Below, in pieces: positions 8,156-16,517 of a DNA stretch of 64,000 nucleotides. A program made the position numbers and the translations under genes. Position 1 is the stretch's first letter, and the number at the start of each line of letters is the position of its first letter. The DNA is taken from NCBI RefSeq assembly GCF_010614725.1, contig NZ_JAAEHL010000012.1:1-64000 (forward strand). The letters run 5' to 3'. A model generated the notes under the pieces. That model had not been told where the DNA came from. It ran no database searches and saw only the letters and a list, made by a program, of their open reading frames with translations. This stretch comes from Flavobacterium ajazii. Lineage in GTDB: Bacteria > Bacteroidota > Bacteroidia > Flavobacteriales > Flavobacteriaceae.

Positions 8156-9097
8156 ATGAAGGCAATTGTTCTTAATAAAGTTGGAAATAGTGAAGCTTTG
8201 CATATTGCAGAGCTTCCATCCCCAAACATTTTACCAACCGAAGTTTTAATAAAAGTAAAAGCTATTAGTATTAATCCCGCAGATACAAAATTGAGAAGTG
8301 GCGGTTATTTTCGTGAGCTTGATCTTTCCTCTGCCGTAATTCTTGGCTGGGATGTTTCTGGAGAAGTGGTAAGTGTTGGTAATGAAGTAAAGAATTTAAA
8401 GGTTGGAGATGGTGTTTTCGGAATGATAGGTTTTCCGGATTTGGGAAAAACCTATGCAGAATATGTATCCGCTCCTGCAAATGAATTGGCTGTAAAACCC
8501 AAGAATGTTTCCTTTGAGCAAGCGGCAGTTTCCACGTTGGCAGCATTAACAGCTTATCAAACCATCATCGTTAAAGGCAGCATAAAACCTAATGATAGGG
8601 TACTTATCCACGCCGCCGCTGGAGGAGTTGGCCATTTTGCTGTTCAGATGGCGAAATCGTTGGGAGCTTATGTAATCGGTACCGCGTCACCTGCTAATCG
8701 TGATTTTGTTTTAGGATTAGGAGCGGATGAATATGTTGATTACAAAGGAAATAATCTAGAAGAGAAAATCAAGGAAGTTGATTTTGTATTGGATACACTT
8801 GGAGCAGATAATATCCTTAGGTCTCTTCCGCTTATAAAAAATGAAGGCAAGCTAATCACAATACTTCACGGTATTGACGATAACATTACAGAAAAGGCCA
8901 ACAGTAAGAATATTGATGTTTCTTTTCATTTAGTAGAGCCAAATAATGCTCACATCAACGCCATCGCGGGTTTGCTTCAAAATAAAACTGTAAAGCCACA
9001 TATATCCCACAATTTCAGTTTTGAACAAATGCCAGATGCACATAAACAGCAGGAAACAGGAAGAACTGTTGGGAAAATAGCAATTAGTGTGCAATAA
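8156..9097 (+). CDS. Zinc-independent NADP-dependent oxidoreductase (quinone reductase-like MDR)
   Basis: Medium-chain dehydrogenase/reductase of the quinone oxidoreductase type. It has an N-terminal GroES-like domain (SINPADTKLRSG at about 38-49, GWDVSGEV) and a Rossmann NADP-binding loop, AAGGVGHFAVQMAK (154-167). The zinc-ligand cysteines of alcohol dehydrogenases are absent. At 313 aa it is complete. It probably reduces quinones, enones or other electrophiles with NADPH. It is the last intact gene of the operon; a truncated NAD(P)H-binding protein gene follows. Confidence 0.88.
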   Translation: MKAIVLNKVGNSEALHIAELPSPNILPTEVLIKVKAISINPADTKLRSGGYFRELDLSSAVILGWDVSGEVVSVGNEVKNLKVGDGVFGMIGFPDLGKTYAEYVSAPANELAVKPKNVSFEQAAVSTLAALTAYQTIIVKGSIKPNDRVLIHAAAGGVGHFAVQMAKSLGAYVIGTASPANRDFVLGLGADEYVDYKGNNLEEKIKEVDFVLDTLGADNILRSLPLIKNEGKLITILHGIDDNITEKANSKNIDVSFHLVEPNNAHINAIAGLLQNKTVKPHISHNFSFEQMPDAHKQQETGRTVGKIAISVQ

Positions 9098-9167
9098 TCG
9101 GTTCAAAGTATCGAACCTATCTATGTAAATAGAAAAAATAAATTAATCAACGTAATAAATTAAAAAA

Positions 9168-9233
9168 ATGAAAATTGCAATAACAGGAGCTATAGGACAA
9201 TTGGCTACTGTTGTGAAGAATTTCTTGTCATAA
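9168..9233 (+). pseudogene. Remnant of an NmrA/SDR-type NAD(P)H-binding reductase
   Basis: The 21-codon frame MKIAITGAIGQLATVVKNFL + S then stop is the first beta strand, glycine loop and helix of an atypical SDR (NmrA/QorB-like), whose normal start is MKIAITGATGQLG. Only about 30 bases separate its stop from the terminator at 9264, so the remaining protein has been deleted, not shifted out of frame. It probably was the last gene of the preceding operon. Confidence 0.6.
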
Positions 9234-9263
9234 TTTTTTTGCCAAAAAATGTATTTAGAAAAT

Positions 9264-9296
9264 AATGCGGACAAGAAAAACTTGTCCGCATTTTAG
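9264..9296 (+). terminator. Strong hairpin terminator
   Basis: AATGCGGACAAG (9264-9275) and CTTGTCCGCATT (9281-9292) form a perfect 12-bp stem around AAAAA, followed by TTAG. It ends the MoaF/SnoaL/oxidoreductase operon. The stem contains an ATG in frame with the next gene, which explains why an over-long start at 9265 should not be used there. Confidence 0.8.
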
Positions 9297-9306
9297 ATTT
9301 ATAAGA

Positions 9307-10191
9307 ATGAACCGGAGAGAATTTATAAATATATTAGGGATAACACCAATTCTTTACAAGATGACAAATTTAAACGAACTATACAAGACATCGCAGTCAT
9401 TTCCTAATACAGAGAAAATGCCTGTTTTATTTCTCGGTCACGGAAGTCCAATGAATGCCATTGAGGAAAACCAATTTGTAGAGGGCTTTAGAAATACAGC
9501 TAAAACTTTACCTAAACCTAATGCAATACTTTGTATATCGGCACATTGGTTTACTAAAGGAACAAAAGTAACAGCTATGGAAATGCCAAAAACTATTCAT
9601 GATTTTGGAGGGTTTCCGCAAGAATTGTTTGATGTACAATATCCTGCAAAAGGAAATCCGATATTAGCAAAAGAAACCAAAGAATTACTCTTGCCTGAAA
9701 TTGTTGAATTAGATGAAAAATGGGGACTTGACCATGGTGCATGGAGTGTGATAAAACATTTGTATCCTGAGGCAAATATTCCAGTTGTTCAATTGAGTAT
9801 TGACTATACCAAACCGGCACAGTTTCATTATGAACTGGCGCAAAAACTAAATTCTTTACGACATAAAGGGATCTTGATAATTGGAAGCGGTAATATTATC
9901 CATAATTTAAGATTAGTAGATTTTCCTAATTTTGACAAGGATAATTATGGTTATGATTGGGCTATCGAAGCAAGAGCAACCATAAACGAACATTTAATAG
10001 ATGGAAATTATAAACCTTTGATAGATTACGAAAACCAAACCAAAGCAATACAATTAGCCATACCCATACCAGATCACTATTTACCGTTGATTTATACCCT
10101 AGGCTTACAAGAAAAAAATGAATCCCTTACTTTATTCAACGACAAACTGGTTGCGGGAAGTTTAAGTATGACCAGCATAAAAATATCATAG
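9307..10191 (+). CDS. ygiD: LigB-family extradiol dioxygenase (4,5-DOPA dioxygenase, YgiD-like)
   Basis: Class III extradiol dioxygenase of the YgiD/plant DODA type, opening catechol rings with a non-haem metal. Visible residues fit the family: GHGSPMNA (His45), SAHW (His80), IPDHYLP (His257) as metal ligands and GNIIHNL (His199) as the acid/base; HDFGGFP and DHGAWS are also conserved. The start at 9307 gives MNRREFINILG, which resembles a Tat-type or cryptic export leader, though DODA homologues are usually cytoplasmic. The natural substrate in this organism is unknown. The frame upstream to 9265 runs through the terminator stem and was rejected. Confidence 0.87.
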   Translation: MNRREFINILGITPILYKMTNLNELYKTSQSFPNTEKMPVLFLGHGSPMNAIEENQFVEGFRNTAKTLPKPNAILCISAHWFTKGTKVTAMEMPKTIHDFGGFPQELFDVQYPAKGNPILAKETKELLLPEIVELDEKWGLDHGAWSVIKHLYPEANIPVVQLSIDYTKPAQFHYELAQKLNSLRHKGILIIGSGNIIHNLRLVDFPNFDKDNYGYDWAIEARATINEHLIDGNYKPLIDYENQTKAIQLAIPIPDHYLPLIYTLGLQEKNESLTLFNDKLVAGSLSMTSIKIS

Positions 10192-10322
10192 GGAAATATG
10201 ATTTAAATACGCCAAGAAGTTTTTGATTATGTTTCAGACATTTTTTTTTAAATTGCCATTGATAATTAAATGTTACAGAATTTAGGAACTTGATTGTATC
10301 GTTCCTTACAATAACAAAAAGA

Positions 10323-10736
10323 ATGCAGAACCTTCCTCAAAACAAAAAAATAATCCTCTTCGACGGTGTTTGCAATTTATGCAACGGAGCGGTTCAATTC
10401 ATTATCAGACACGATAAAAAAGATATTTTTCGTTTTGCAGCCCTGCAATCTGATTTGGGGAAAGAAATTTGCAGTTATATTGGTGTTGATCAAACCAAAA
10501 TTGACAGTATCATTTTATATAATCCCGGAGTTGCCTATTATTACAAATCATCTGCAGCTATTGAAATTGCAGAAGAATTAGACGGGATTTACAGTGTAAT
10601 TTCAATTTTTAAAATTTTACCGGAAAAAATTCGAAATTATATTTACGATTATATTGCTAAAAATCGTTACAAATGGTACGGTAAAAAAGAGAGTTGTATG
10701 ATTCCGACACCTGAATTGAAAGCTAAGTTTTTATGA
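10323..10736 (+). CDS. DCC-family thiol-disulfide oxidoreductase-like protein (DUF393)
   Basis: The N-terminal FDGVCNLCNGAV motif, with its CxxC pair at about residues 17-20, plus the following DKKDIFRFAALQS segment, define the DUF393/DCC family. These are thioredoxin-fold proteins of about 120-150 residues with a predicted redox role. It is 137 aa from the ATG at 10323 (MQNLPQNKKII); the open frame begins eleven codons earlier but those residues are not family-like. It stands alone between the dioxygenase and ettA. The physiological partner is unknown. Confidence 0.85.
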   Translation: MQNLPQNKKIILFDGVCNLCNGAVQFIIRHDKKDIFRFAALQSDLGKEICSYIGVDQTKIDSIILYNPGVAYYYKSSAAIEIAEELDGIYSVISIFKILPEKIRNYIYDYIAKNRYKWYGKKESCMIPTPELKAKFL

Positions 10737-10737
10737 A

Positions 10738-10928
10738 ATTCCAAAACTGAAATTCCAAATTCCAATTTCAAAACTTGTCATTTTGAGGAAAAAGTTTTTC
10801 AAATCTTTGCCGAATTTCTAGTGTGATTTCTCCTTACGTCGAAATCACAAAAAACAAAAAATCCCAAATTTCAAATCTTTTACAATTTGGGATTTGGGAT
10901 TTTAAAAATTGGAATTTATCTTAGAAAA
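10738..10928. repeat. Composite intergenic repeats between convergent genes
   Basis: This 190-base gap is almost wholly repeat-like. AAATTCCAAATTCCAATTT-type words (10738-10775) are partly complementary to AAAATTGGAATTT (10905-10917). Between them lies an imperfect inverted element beginning TTGTCATTTTGAGG (about 10777) and ending CGTCGAAATCACAA (about 10837-10850). The 12-bp hairpin at 10859-10895 completes the tract. Such sequences look like dispersed flavobacterial intergenic repeats. Confidence 0.55.
10859..10895. terminator. Bidirectional hairpin terminator
   Basis: AAATCCCAAATT (10859-10870) and AATTTGGGATTT (10884-10895) form a perfect 12-bp stem between the convergent DCC-family gene and ettA. 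A and T runs on either side allow function in both directions. Confidence 0.6.
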
Positions 10929-12620
10929 TTATCTAATCAATTTTCTGTATTTAATACGTTTAGGAGTTAAATCACCACCTAAACGTTTCTTTTTGTTTTC
11001 CTCATATTCTGTAAAACTTCCTTCGAAGAAATATACTTCAGAATCACCTTCGAAAGCTAAAATGTGTGTACAAATACGATCTAAGAACCATCTGTCGTGA
11101 GAAATTACTACTGCACAACCAGCAAAATTCTCTAAACCTTCTTCAAGAGCACGAAGTGTGTTTACGTCCAAATCATTGGTTGGCTCATCCAGTAAAAGTA
11201 CATTTCCTTCTTCTTTCAGAGTCATAGCCAAATGCAAACGGTTACGCTCTCCACCTGAAAGCATTGAAACTTTTTTGTTTTGTTCGCCACCTCCAAAGTT
11301 GAAACGTGATAAATAAGCTCTTGAATTAACCTGTTTTCCTCCCATCATAATTAATTCCTGACCATCGGCAAAGTTTTCCCAAATAGATTTATTTGGATCA
11401 ATATTAGCGTGTGACTGATCTACGTAAGCGATTTTTACAGTGTCACCAACAGAAAATTCACCACTATCAGTGGCCTGCTCGCCCATGATCATTTTAAAAA
11501 TAGTCGATTTACCAGCACCGTTTGGCCCAATAATTCCAACTATTCCAGCCTGTGGTAAAGTAAAGTTCAGGTTATCGTACAATAATTTATCTCCAAAAGC
11601 TTTCGCAACATTTTTTGCTTCGATAACATTCGTCCCTAATCTTGGACCATTTGGAATATAAATCTCTAATTTTTCATCCAATTGTTTTTGGTCTTCATTC
11701 AACAATTTATCGTAGTTCTGCAAACGTGCTTTTTGTTTGGTTTGACGACCTTTTGCTCCCTGACGAACCCAGTCTAACTCACGCTCTAATGTTTTTCTGC
11801 GTTTTGAAGCTACTTTTTCTTCCTGCTCTAAACGTTTTGATTTTTGATCCAACCAAGAAGAATAATTTCCTTTCCAAGGAATCCCCTCTCCTCTGTCCAA
11901 TTCCAAAATCCAACCCGCTACATTATCTAAGAAATAACGGTCGTGTGTTACCGCAATTACAGTTCCTGAATATTGTGCTAAATGCTGCTCTAACCAAAGT
12001 ACAGATTCAGCATCAAGGTGGTTGGTAGGCTCATCCAGAAGCAACACATCCGGCTGCTGCAATAACAAACGACATAAAGCTACACGACGACGCTCTCCAC
12101 CTGAAAGATTTTTGATTGGCGTATCACCATCCGGAGTACGCAAAGCATCCATAGCGATTTCTAATTTGGTATCAATTTCCCATGCACCCAGAGCATCAAT
12201 TTTGTCTTGTAAAGCTGCCTGACGCTCCATCAATTTATCCATTTTATCCGGATCAGAATAGTTTTCTTCAAGACCAAATAAATCGTTGATTTTGTTGTAT
12301 TCGTCTAAAACTGCCATTGTTTCAGCAGCTCCTTCACGAACAATTTCGATAACGGTTTTTGAATCGTCTAAAATTGGCTCTTGCTCCAAATAACCTACTT
12401 TGTAACCTGGCTGAAAAACTACATCTCCCTGATAGTTTTTATCAACTCCTGCAATAATTTTCAAAAGAGAAGATTTTCCAGAACCGTTAAGACCTAAAAT
12501 ACCAATTTTAGCTCCATAGAAAAAACTCAAATAAATATTTTTAAGTACCGGTTTGTCTGCTCCCTGATAGGTTTTGCTCAATTTCTGCATTGAGAAAATT
12601 ACTTTCTTATCGTCTGACAT
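10929..12620 (-). CDS. ettA: Energy-dependent translational throttle protein EttA (ABC-F ATPase)
   Basis: Cytoplasmic ABC-F protein with two ATPase domains and no membrane segments; EttA binds the ribosomal E site and gates early elongation according to ATP/ADP ratio. Walker A motifs are GLNGSGKSS (43-51) and GPNGAGKST in the second half. Signatures LSGGERRRVALCRLLL and LSGGERNRLHLAMTLK precede LLLDEPTNHLD and LLLDEPTNDLD. The linker between the halves includes a Lys/Arg-rich GAKGRQTKQKAR stretch, and the C-terminus KRIKYRKLIR is typical. Length 563 aa matches EttA and not Uup or the resistance-type ABC-F proteins. Confidence 0.93.
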   Translation of the reverse strand: MSDDKKVIFSMQKLSKTYQGADKPVLKNIYLSFFYGAKIGILGLNGSGKSSLLKIIAGVDKNYQGDVVFQPGYKVGYLEQEPILDDSKTVIEIVREGAAETMAVLDEYNKINDLFGLEENYSDPDKMDKLMERQAALQDKIDALGAWEIDTKLEIAMDALRTPDGDTPIKNLSGGERRRVALCRLLLQQPDVLLLDEPTNHLDAESVLWLEQHLAQYSGTVIAVTHDRYFLDNVAGWILELDRGEGIPWKGNYSSWLDQKSKRLEQEEKVASKRRKTLERELDWVRQGAKGRQTKQKARLQNYDKLLNEDQKQLDEKLEIYIPNGPRLGTNVIEAKNVAKAFGDKLLYDNLNFTLPQAGIVGIIGPNGAGKSTIFKMIMGEQATDSGEFSVGDTVKIAYVDQSHANIDPNKSIWENFADGQELIMMGGKQVNSRAYLSRFNFGGGEQNKKVSMLSGGERNRLHLAMTLKEEGNVLLLDEPTNDLDVNTLRALEEGLENFAGCAVVISHDRWFLDRICTHILAFEGDSEVYFFEGSFTEYEENKKKRLGGDLTPKRIKYRKLIR

Positions 12621-12677
12621 TTTTTATGTTTTTTGTTTATTGTTATTTATTGAAATTAAAATTGATATTGAATTTTG

Positions 12678-12860
12678 TTAAACTCTACCTTTCAAAGCAT
12701 TAAAAACCCAGGCATTAGCAAAAAAACCTACACCCACTGCCCCAAAGCCCCAGCCAGACACATCACTGTATCTAAAAATTCCAAGACCTATAAGCAACAA
12801 TCCCATAAGTACCATTATAAAAGTAGCCCATCCTAAAACGGTATTTTTATTCATTCCCAT
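12678..12860 (-). CDS. Small two-helix membrane protein (CAL67264-like family)
   Basis: A 60-residue peptide with two hydrophobic helices (about 10-28 and 36-54), a NKNTVLGW start and NALKGRV end. It closely resembles a small membrane protein family restricted to Flavobacteria (CAL67264 family). Function unknown. It lies just upstream of ettA on the same strand with a 57-base gap and downstream of holA. Either of two closely spaced ATGs (12860 or 12854) may be used. Confidence 0.7.
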   Translation of the reverse strand: MGMNKNTVLGWATFIMVLMGLLLIGLGIFRYSDVSGWGFGAVGVGFFANAWVFNALKGRV

Positions 12861-12924
12861 AATTGTGTAATTAATTTAAAGTGGTATTATTTTTAGAAAT
12901 GCAAATATCGTGAATTTTCACGGC

Positions 12925-13929
12925 TTAATTAAAAATTTTATACAGCATTTCTTTTAACAAATCAGATTGAGGTAAAGCATTGGCACCAACACCTTTACTT
13001 TTTACATCAACATCTCTTAAAACTCCTACAATCTGACTCACTTTTCGCATTGGATAATTCTTTATAGCCAAATCATATTCCTTAAGAAAATAAGGATTTA
13101 CACCAATAGCTGCTGCTACATTTTTTGGATTTTTATCTTTTAATCCGTGGTATTTCAATAGCTGGACAAAAAAACCGAAGACTAATCCGGTTGTCATTAC
13201 TAAAGGATATTCTTTTGGATTATGAGCAAAATTTTCAGCAATTTTATAGGCTTTTAGCTGATTTCGTTCCCCAATTGCTTTTCGAAGTTCGAAAACATTA
13301 TAATCTTTACTGAAGCCAATATTTTCCTCAATGTGCTGAGGGGTAATCATAGTACCCTGAGGTAAAATGATTTGAAGTTTTTCTAATTCATTATTGATTT
13401 TACTCAAATCTGTTCCTAAAAACTCTACCAGCATTGCATTTGCTTTTGGGTCAATTGTATATTTTTTTCCTGCCAAAACACGCTTAATCCAGTCTCCAAC
13501 CTGATTTTCGTATAATTTTTTACTTTCATAAACGATTCCGTTTTGTGCTAATAATTTAGTCACTTTTTTTCGTTTATCAAGTGTTTTGTATTTATAACAA
13601 AAAACCAAAACTGTTGTTTCCATTGGATTATTGACATAAGATTCAATTTTATCAATAGTTCTTGATAAATCCTGCGCTTCTTTTACAATAACAACCTGGC
13701 GGTCTGCCATCATCGGATAACGCTTAGCTGTTGAAACGATATCTTCTACAGAAACATCTCTTCCGTACAAAACTGTCTGATTAAAGCCTTTCTCTTCTTC
13801 TGCTAAAACATTCTGCTCAATATATTCCGATAGCTTATCTATATAATAAGGTTCTTCACCCATTAAAAAATAAATTGGTTTTATATTTCCTGCTTTTATA
13901 TCATTAACAATTTTTACAACTTCGTCCAT
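12925..13929 (-). CDS. holA: DNA polymerase III subunit delta (clamp loader)
   Basis: Delta subunit of the clamp-loader complex that opens the beta sliding clamp at the replication fork. The N-terminal IYFLMGEEPYYIDKLSEYI and the VVIVKEAQDL region form the AAA+-like fold without a functional Walker A, as is usual for HolA. The mid-region ELEKLQIILP and the C-terminal DVDVKSKGVGA.QSDLLKEMLYKI are typical. At 334 aa it is full length. It is transcribed divergently from the HsdR_N-type gene. Confidence 0.92.
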   Translation of the reverse strand: MDEVVKIVNDIKAGNIKPIYFLMGEEPYYIDKLSEYIEQNVLAEEEKGFNQTVLYGRDVSVEDIVSTAKRYPMMADRQVVIVKEAQDLSRTIDKIESYVNNPMETTVLVFCYKYKTLDKRKKVTKLLAQNGIVYESKKLYENQVGDWIKRVLAGKKYTIDPKANAMLVEFLGTDLSKINNELEKLQIILPQGTMITPQHIEENIGFSKDYNVFELRKAIGERNQLKAYKIAENFAHNPKEYPLVMTTGLVFGFFVQLLKYHGLKDKNPKNVAAAIGVNPYFLKEYDLAIKNYPMRKVSQIVGVLRDVDVKSKGVGANALPQSDLLKEMLYKIFN

Positions 13930-13980
13930 TCAAATATTTTGCTTCAGGTTTTAAAGTTTCAAGTTTAACCTGAAACAAAA
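13925..13980. repeat. Word-like repeat (AAGTTTCAAG/CCTGAAAC)
   Basis: The holA upstream gap carries CAGGTTTTAAAGTTTCAAG and TTTAACCTGAAAC words. Closely related words (TTTCAAGTT, CAACTTGAAAAC, CTTCAACCTGAAA) occur in the gap at 17145-17218. They appear to belong to one dispersed simple-repeat family. Confidence 0.45.
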
Positions 13981-13990
13981 AACTATTTTA

Positions 13991-13998
13991 TATTTTTG
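13991..13998 (+). promoter_or_regulatory. -7 promoter box almost touching the start codon
   Basis: TATTTTTG fits TAnnTTTG and ends four bases before the ATG at 14003. Transcription from it would begin at or within a few bases of the start codon, implying a leaderless or nearly leaderless mRNA. Confidence 0.45.
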
Positions 13999-14002
13999 CT
14001 TT

Positions 14003-14452
14003 ATGCAGCGATTAAATTTTCCAATCTATAATTTTCGATTCAAAAATAGCGAAAATAAAGTGTCCATTTTTGATGAAATCAGAAAAAAATTTATAATTCT
14101 TACCCCTGAAGAATGGGTCCGCCAGCATGTTGTTCATTATTTAATGAATGAAAAAAAATACCCAAAATCACTCATAAATGTAGAGAAAGTTTTAACCGTC
14201 AATGGATTACGAAAGCGATACGATATTGTGGTTTTTAATCCTGATGGTACAATACATATTTTAGTAGAATGTAAAGCCCCCGAAGTCAAGATATCTCAGG
14301 CAACTTTTGATCAGATTGCCCGTTATAACATGACAATGCAGGCACGGTTTTTGAAAGTCACAAATGGTCTGCATCATTATTATTGTCAGATGGATTTTGA
14401 AAACGAGAAATATGAGTTTTTAAAATCATTACCGAATTACAAAGAAGTTTAA
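14003..14452 (+). CDS. Stand-alone HsdR N-terminal-type PD-(D/E)XK nuclease domain protein
   Basis: The 149 residues correspond to the HSDR_N_2 nuclease domain of type I restriction endonuclease R subunits, without helicase or modification partners. The catalytic pattern is intact: EEW (E36/E37), RYDIVVF (Asp74), VECK (Glu89-x-Lys91) and a following QIARYN motif. A DNA nuclease activity is therefore plausible, but the housekeeping location beside holA and a glycosyltransferase, and its occurrence as a lone gene in many Bacteroidota, argue against a restriction role. Twenty bases separate it from the next gene, so the two are probably co-transcribed. Confidence 0.8.
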   Translation: MQRLNFPIYNFRFKNSENKVSIFDEIRKKFIILTPEEWVRQHVVHYLMNEKKYPKSLINVEKVLTVNGLRKRYDIVVFNPDGTIHILVECKAPEVKISQATFDQIARYNMTMQARFLKVTNGLHHYYCQMDFENEKYEFLKSLPNYKEV

Positions 14453-14471
14453 TAAATTATAAAAAATACTT

Positions 14472-15491
14472 TTGGATAAAATTGCAGTTGTCATTTTAAA
14501 TTGGAACGGAGTAAAATTATTAGAGCAATTTTTGCCATCAGTTATTCAGTTTTCTGAAGAAGCCACTATATATGTAGCCGATAATGCTTCAACTGATCAT
14601 TCTGTAAATTTTGTAAAGCAGAATTTTCCAACTATAAAAATCATAAAAAACACTGGAAATCATGGTTTTGCCAAAGGCTACAATGATGCTTTAAAAGAAG
14701 TAAATTCAGAGATTTACGCCCTTGTTAACTCGGATATCGAAGTAACAGAAAACTGGCTTAAGCCTATCATCGAAACTTTTGATGTAGAAAAACAAACCGC
14801 AATTATTCAACCTAAAATTCTTGATTTCAAGAACAAAGAATACTTTGAGTATGCTGGTGCTGCAGGAGGTTTTATAGACAAATTTGGTTTTCCTTTTTGC
14901 CGTGGCCGCATTTTTGATACAATAGAAAAAGATCATGGACAATATGACGATTCGTGCGAAATATTCTGGGCCTCAGGCGCTTGTTTCTTTATCAGAAAAG
15001 AAGTTTATGATGATCTTCAGGGATTCGATGAATCTTTTTTTGCGCATCAGGAAGAGATTGATTTATGCTGGCGTGCTTTAAATGAAGGACACATAATTAA
15101 ATATAATCCGAAATCTATTGTTTATCATGTAGGAGGGGCAACTTTAGAGCAGGGTAATCCCAAAAAAACTTATTTGAATTTTAGAAATTCGCTTCTGATG
15201 CTGGTAAAAAACCTTCCAAAAAGAGGATTATTCTTTATCATTTTTTTCAGAATGATTCTTGACGGTATTGCCGGAATCCGATTTTTAACACAAGGAAAAT
15301 TCAAACATACCTGGGCTATTTTACATGCACATTTTTCATTTTATTGTATGTCCCTGAGTTATTTAAAAAAGAGAAAAGATTTTCAAATACAAAAATACTA
15401 CGCTCTAAAAAGCATCGTTTTCTTGTATTATATAAAGAAATTGGTTGTTTTTAAAGAAATCTTTAACAATAATCAAAATATTAAAAACTAA
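14472..15491 (+). CDS. Family 2 glycosyltransferase
   Basis: GT-A fold glycosyltransferase with the N-terminal VVILNWNG nucleotide-sugar segment, the ADNASTD motif, NSDIEV as the DxD-like metal site (about 89-94) and the FFAHQEEIDLCWR acceptor/base motif. It resembles rhamnosyl- and galactofuranosyl-type transferases; donor and acceptor are unknown. A hydrophobic, probably membrane-associated helix (about 254-275) follows the catalytic domain. The start is a TTG at 14472 (MDKIAVVIL); no ATG fits the family N-terminus. It lies downstream of the HsdR_N-like gene and upstream of an OmpA lipoprotein, so envelope glycan synthesis is the likely process. Confidence 0.87.
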   Translation: MDKIAVVILNWNGVKLLEQFLPSVIQFSEEATIYVADNASTDHSVNFVKQNFPTIKIIKNTGNHGFAKGYNDALKEVNSEIYALVNSDIEVTENWLKPIIETFDVEKQTAIIQPKILDFKNKEYFEYAGAAGGFIDKFGFPFCRGRIFDTIEKDHGQYDDSCEIFWASGACFFIRKEVYDDLQGFDESFFAHQEEIDLCWRALNEGHIIKYNPKSIVYHVGGATLEQGNPKKTYLNFRNSLLMLVKNLPKRGLFFIIFFRMILDGIAGIRFLTQGKFKHTWAILHAHFSFYCMSLSYLKKRKDFQIQKYYALKSIVFLYYIKKLVVFKEIFNNNQNIKN

Positions 15492-15525
15492 ATTTGTAAT
15501 CAACGTCTAATTAAATTTAACATTT

Positions 15526-16359
15526 ATGAGAAAAATAGTAATTGCACTATCAGTACTAATGGCTTTCACATCATGTGTATCAAAAAAACAATACGCAGCA
15601 TTAGAAGCTAAGAACAAAGAGATTCAAGATTTATTAAATTCTTGTACTGTAAAATTAAACTCTTGCCTTGAAGAAAAAGCAGGATTAGCCGCTACAGCCG
15701 AAAGTTATAAAGCACATAATCAAGATCTTATCAATAGTTCTAAAGATTTAACTGTTTTGACAACAAAAGGAGCAGAAAATCTTGAAAAATCATTAGAGAG
15801 TTTAAAAGAAAAAGATCTTAAAATTTCAAGACTTCAGGATGCTCTTACTAAAAAAGACAGTGTAACTTTAGCTTTAGTTACAAGTTTAAAAGGAGCTGTC
15901 GGCATCAATGATCCGGATATTGAAATCAATGTAGAAAAAGGAGTTGTATTTATTTCTATTGCTGACAAATTATTATTTAAAAGCGGAAGCTATGATGTAA
16001 GCGACCAAGCGAAAGCTGTTTTAGCTAAAGTTGCAAAAGTTGTAAACGACAAACCTGATTTCGAATGTATGGTTGAGGGTCACACCGATAATGTACCATA
16101 TAAAAGTAATGGAGTTATCTTAGACAACTGGGATTTAAGTGTTAAACGTTCTACTTCAATTGTTCGCGTATTATCAAACGATCTTGGTGTTAACCCTGCT
16201 AAATTGATTGCTGCCGGTAGAAGTTCATATGTTCCTCTTGTACCAAATGATACTGCAGAAAACAAAGCAAAAAACAGAAGAACCCGTATTGTTGTTATGC
16301 CGAAAATCGATCAGTTCTATGATATGATTGAAAAAGAAATGAAAAAACAGGCAAAATAA
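15526..16359 (+). CDS. OmpA-family peptidoglycan-binding lipoprotein
   Basis: A lipoprotein signal peptide ends at the lipobox AFTSC (Cys17). A coiled-coil spacer (about 20-120) leads to a C-terminal OmpA domain (about 140-265) with VEGHTDNVPY and NRRTRIVVMP, the peptidoglycan-binding motif set. It should tether the outer membrane to the cell wall. The gene is monocistronic, with 34 bases after the glycosyltransferase and a strong terminator after its stop. Confidence 0.9.
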   Translation: MRKIVIALSVLMAFTSCVSKKQYAALEAKNKEIQDLLNSCTVKLNSCLEEKAGLAATAESYKAHNQDLINSSKDLTVLTTKGAENLEKSLESLKEKDLKISRLQDALTKKDSVTLALVTSLKGAVGINDPDIEINVEKGVVFISIADKLLFKSGSYDVSDQAKAVLAKVAKVVNDKPDFECMVEGHTDNVPYKSNGVILDNWDLSVKRSTSIVRVLSNDLGVNPAKLIAAGRSSYVPLVPNDTAENKAKNRRTRIVVMPKIDQFYDMIEKEMKKQAK

Positions 16360-16382
16360 TCAGTTTCATAGCTAAATTATAC

Positions 16383-16413
16383 AAAAAAGCAGGTCATTTG
16401 GCCTGCTTTTTTT
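16383..16413 (+). terminator. Hairpin terminator between convergent genes
   Basis: AAAAAAGCAGG (16383-16393) pairs with CCTGCTTTTTTT (16402-16413) across an eight-base loop. It lies 24 bases after the OmpA lipoprotein stop, and its symmetric A/T flanks could also stop minus-strand transcription from the convergent gene. Confidence 0.8.
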
Positions 16414-16517
16414 AATACCCTTGAAAAGGATAACACTATTTTTAATTAACTAACTAAATTTAACTAGTAATAAAGTTACTAATAATTTCTTCAAAAATTT
16501 ATACTTTAAGTTTTTTT

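Noticed and set aside
9265..9306. Upstream start codon (ATG at 9265) for the LigB-type dioxygenase
   Set aside because: Its codons are the two arms of a perfect terminator stem; the ATG at 9307 gives a sensible N-terminus.
11642..12028. 128-codon plus-strand frame opposite ettA
   Set aside because: Antisense shadow of a highly conserved gene; composition not protein-like.
14003..14452. Restriction-modification or other defence system
   Set aside because: No HsdM, HsdS or helicase domain nearby; flanked by replication and envelope genes.
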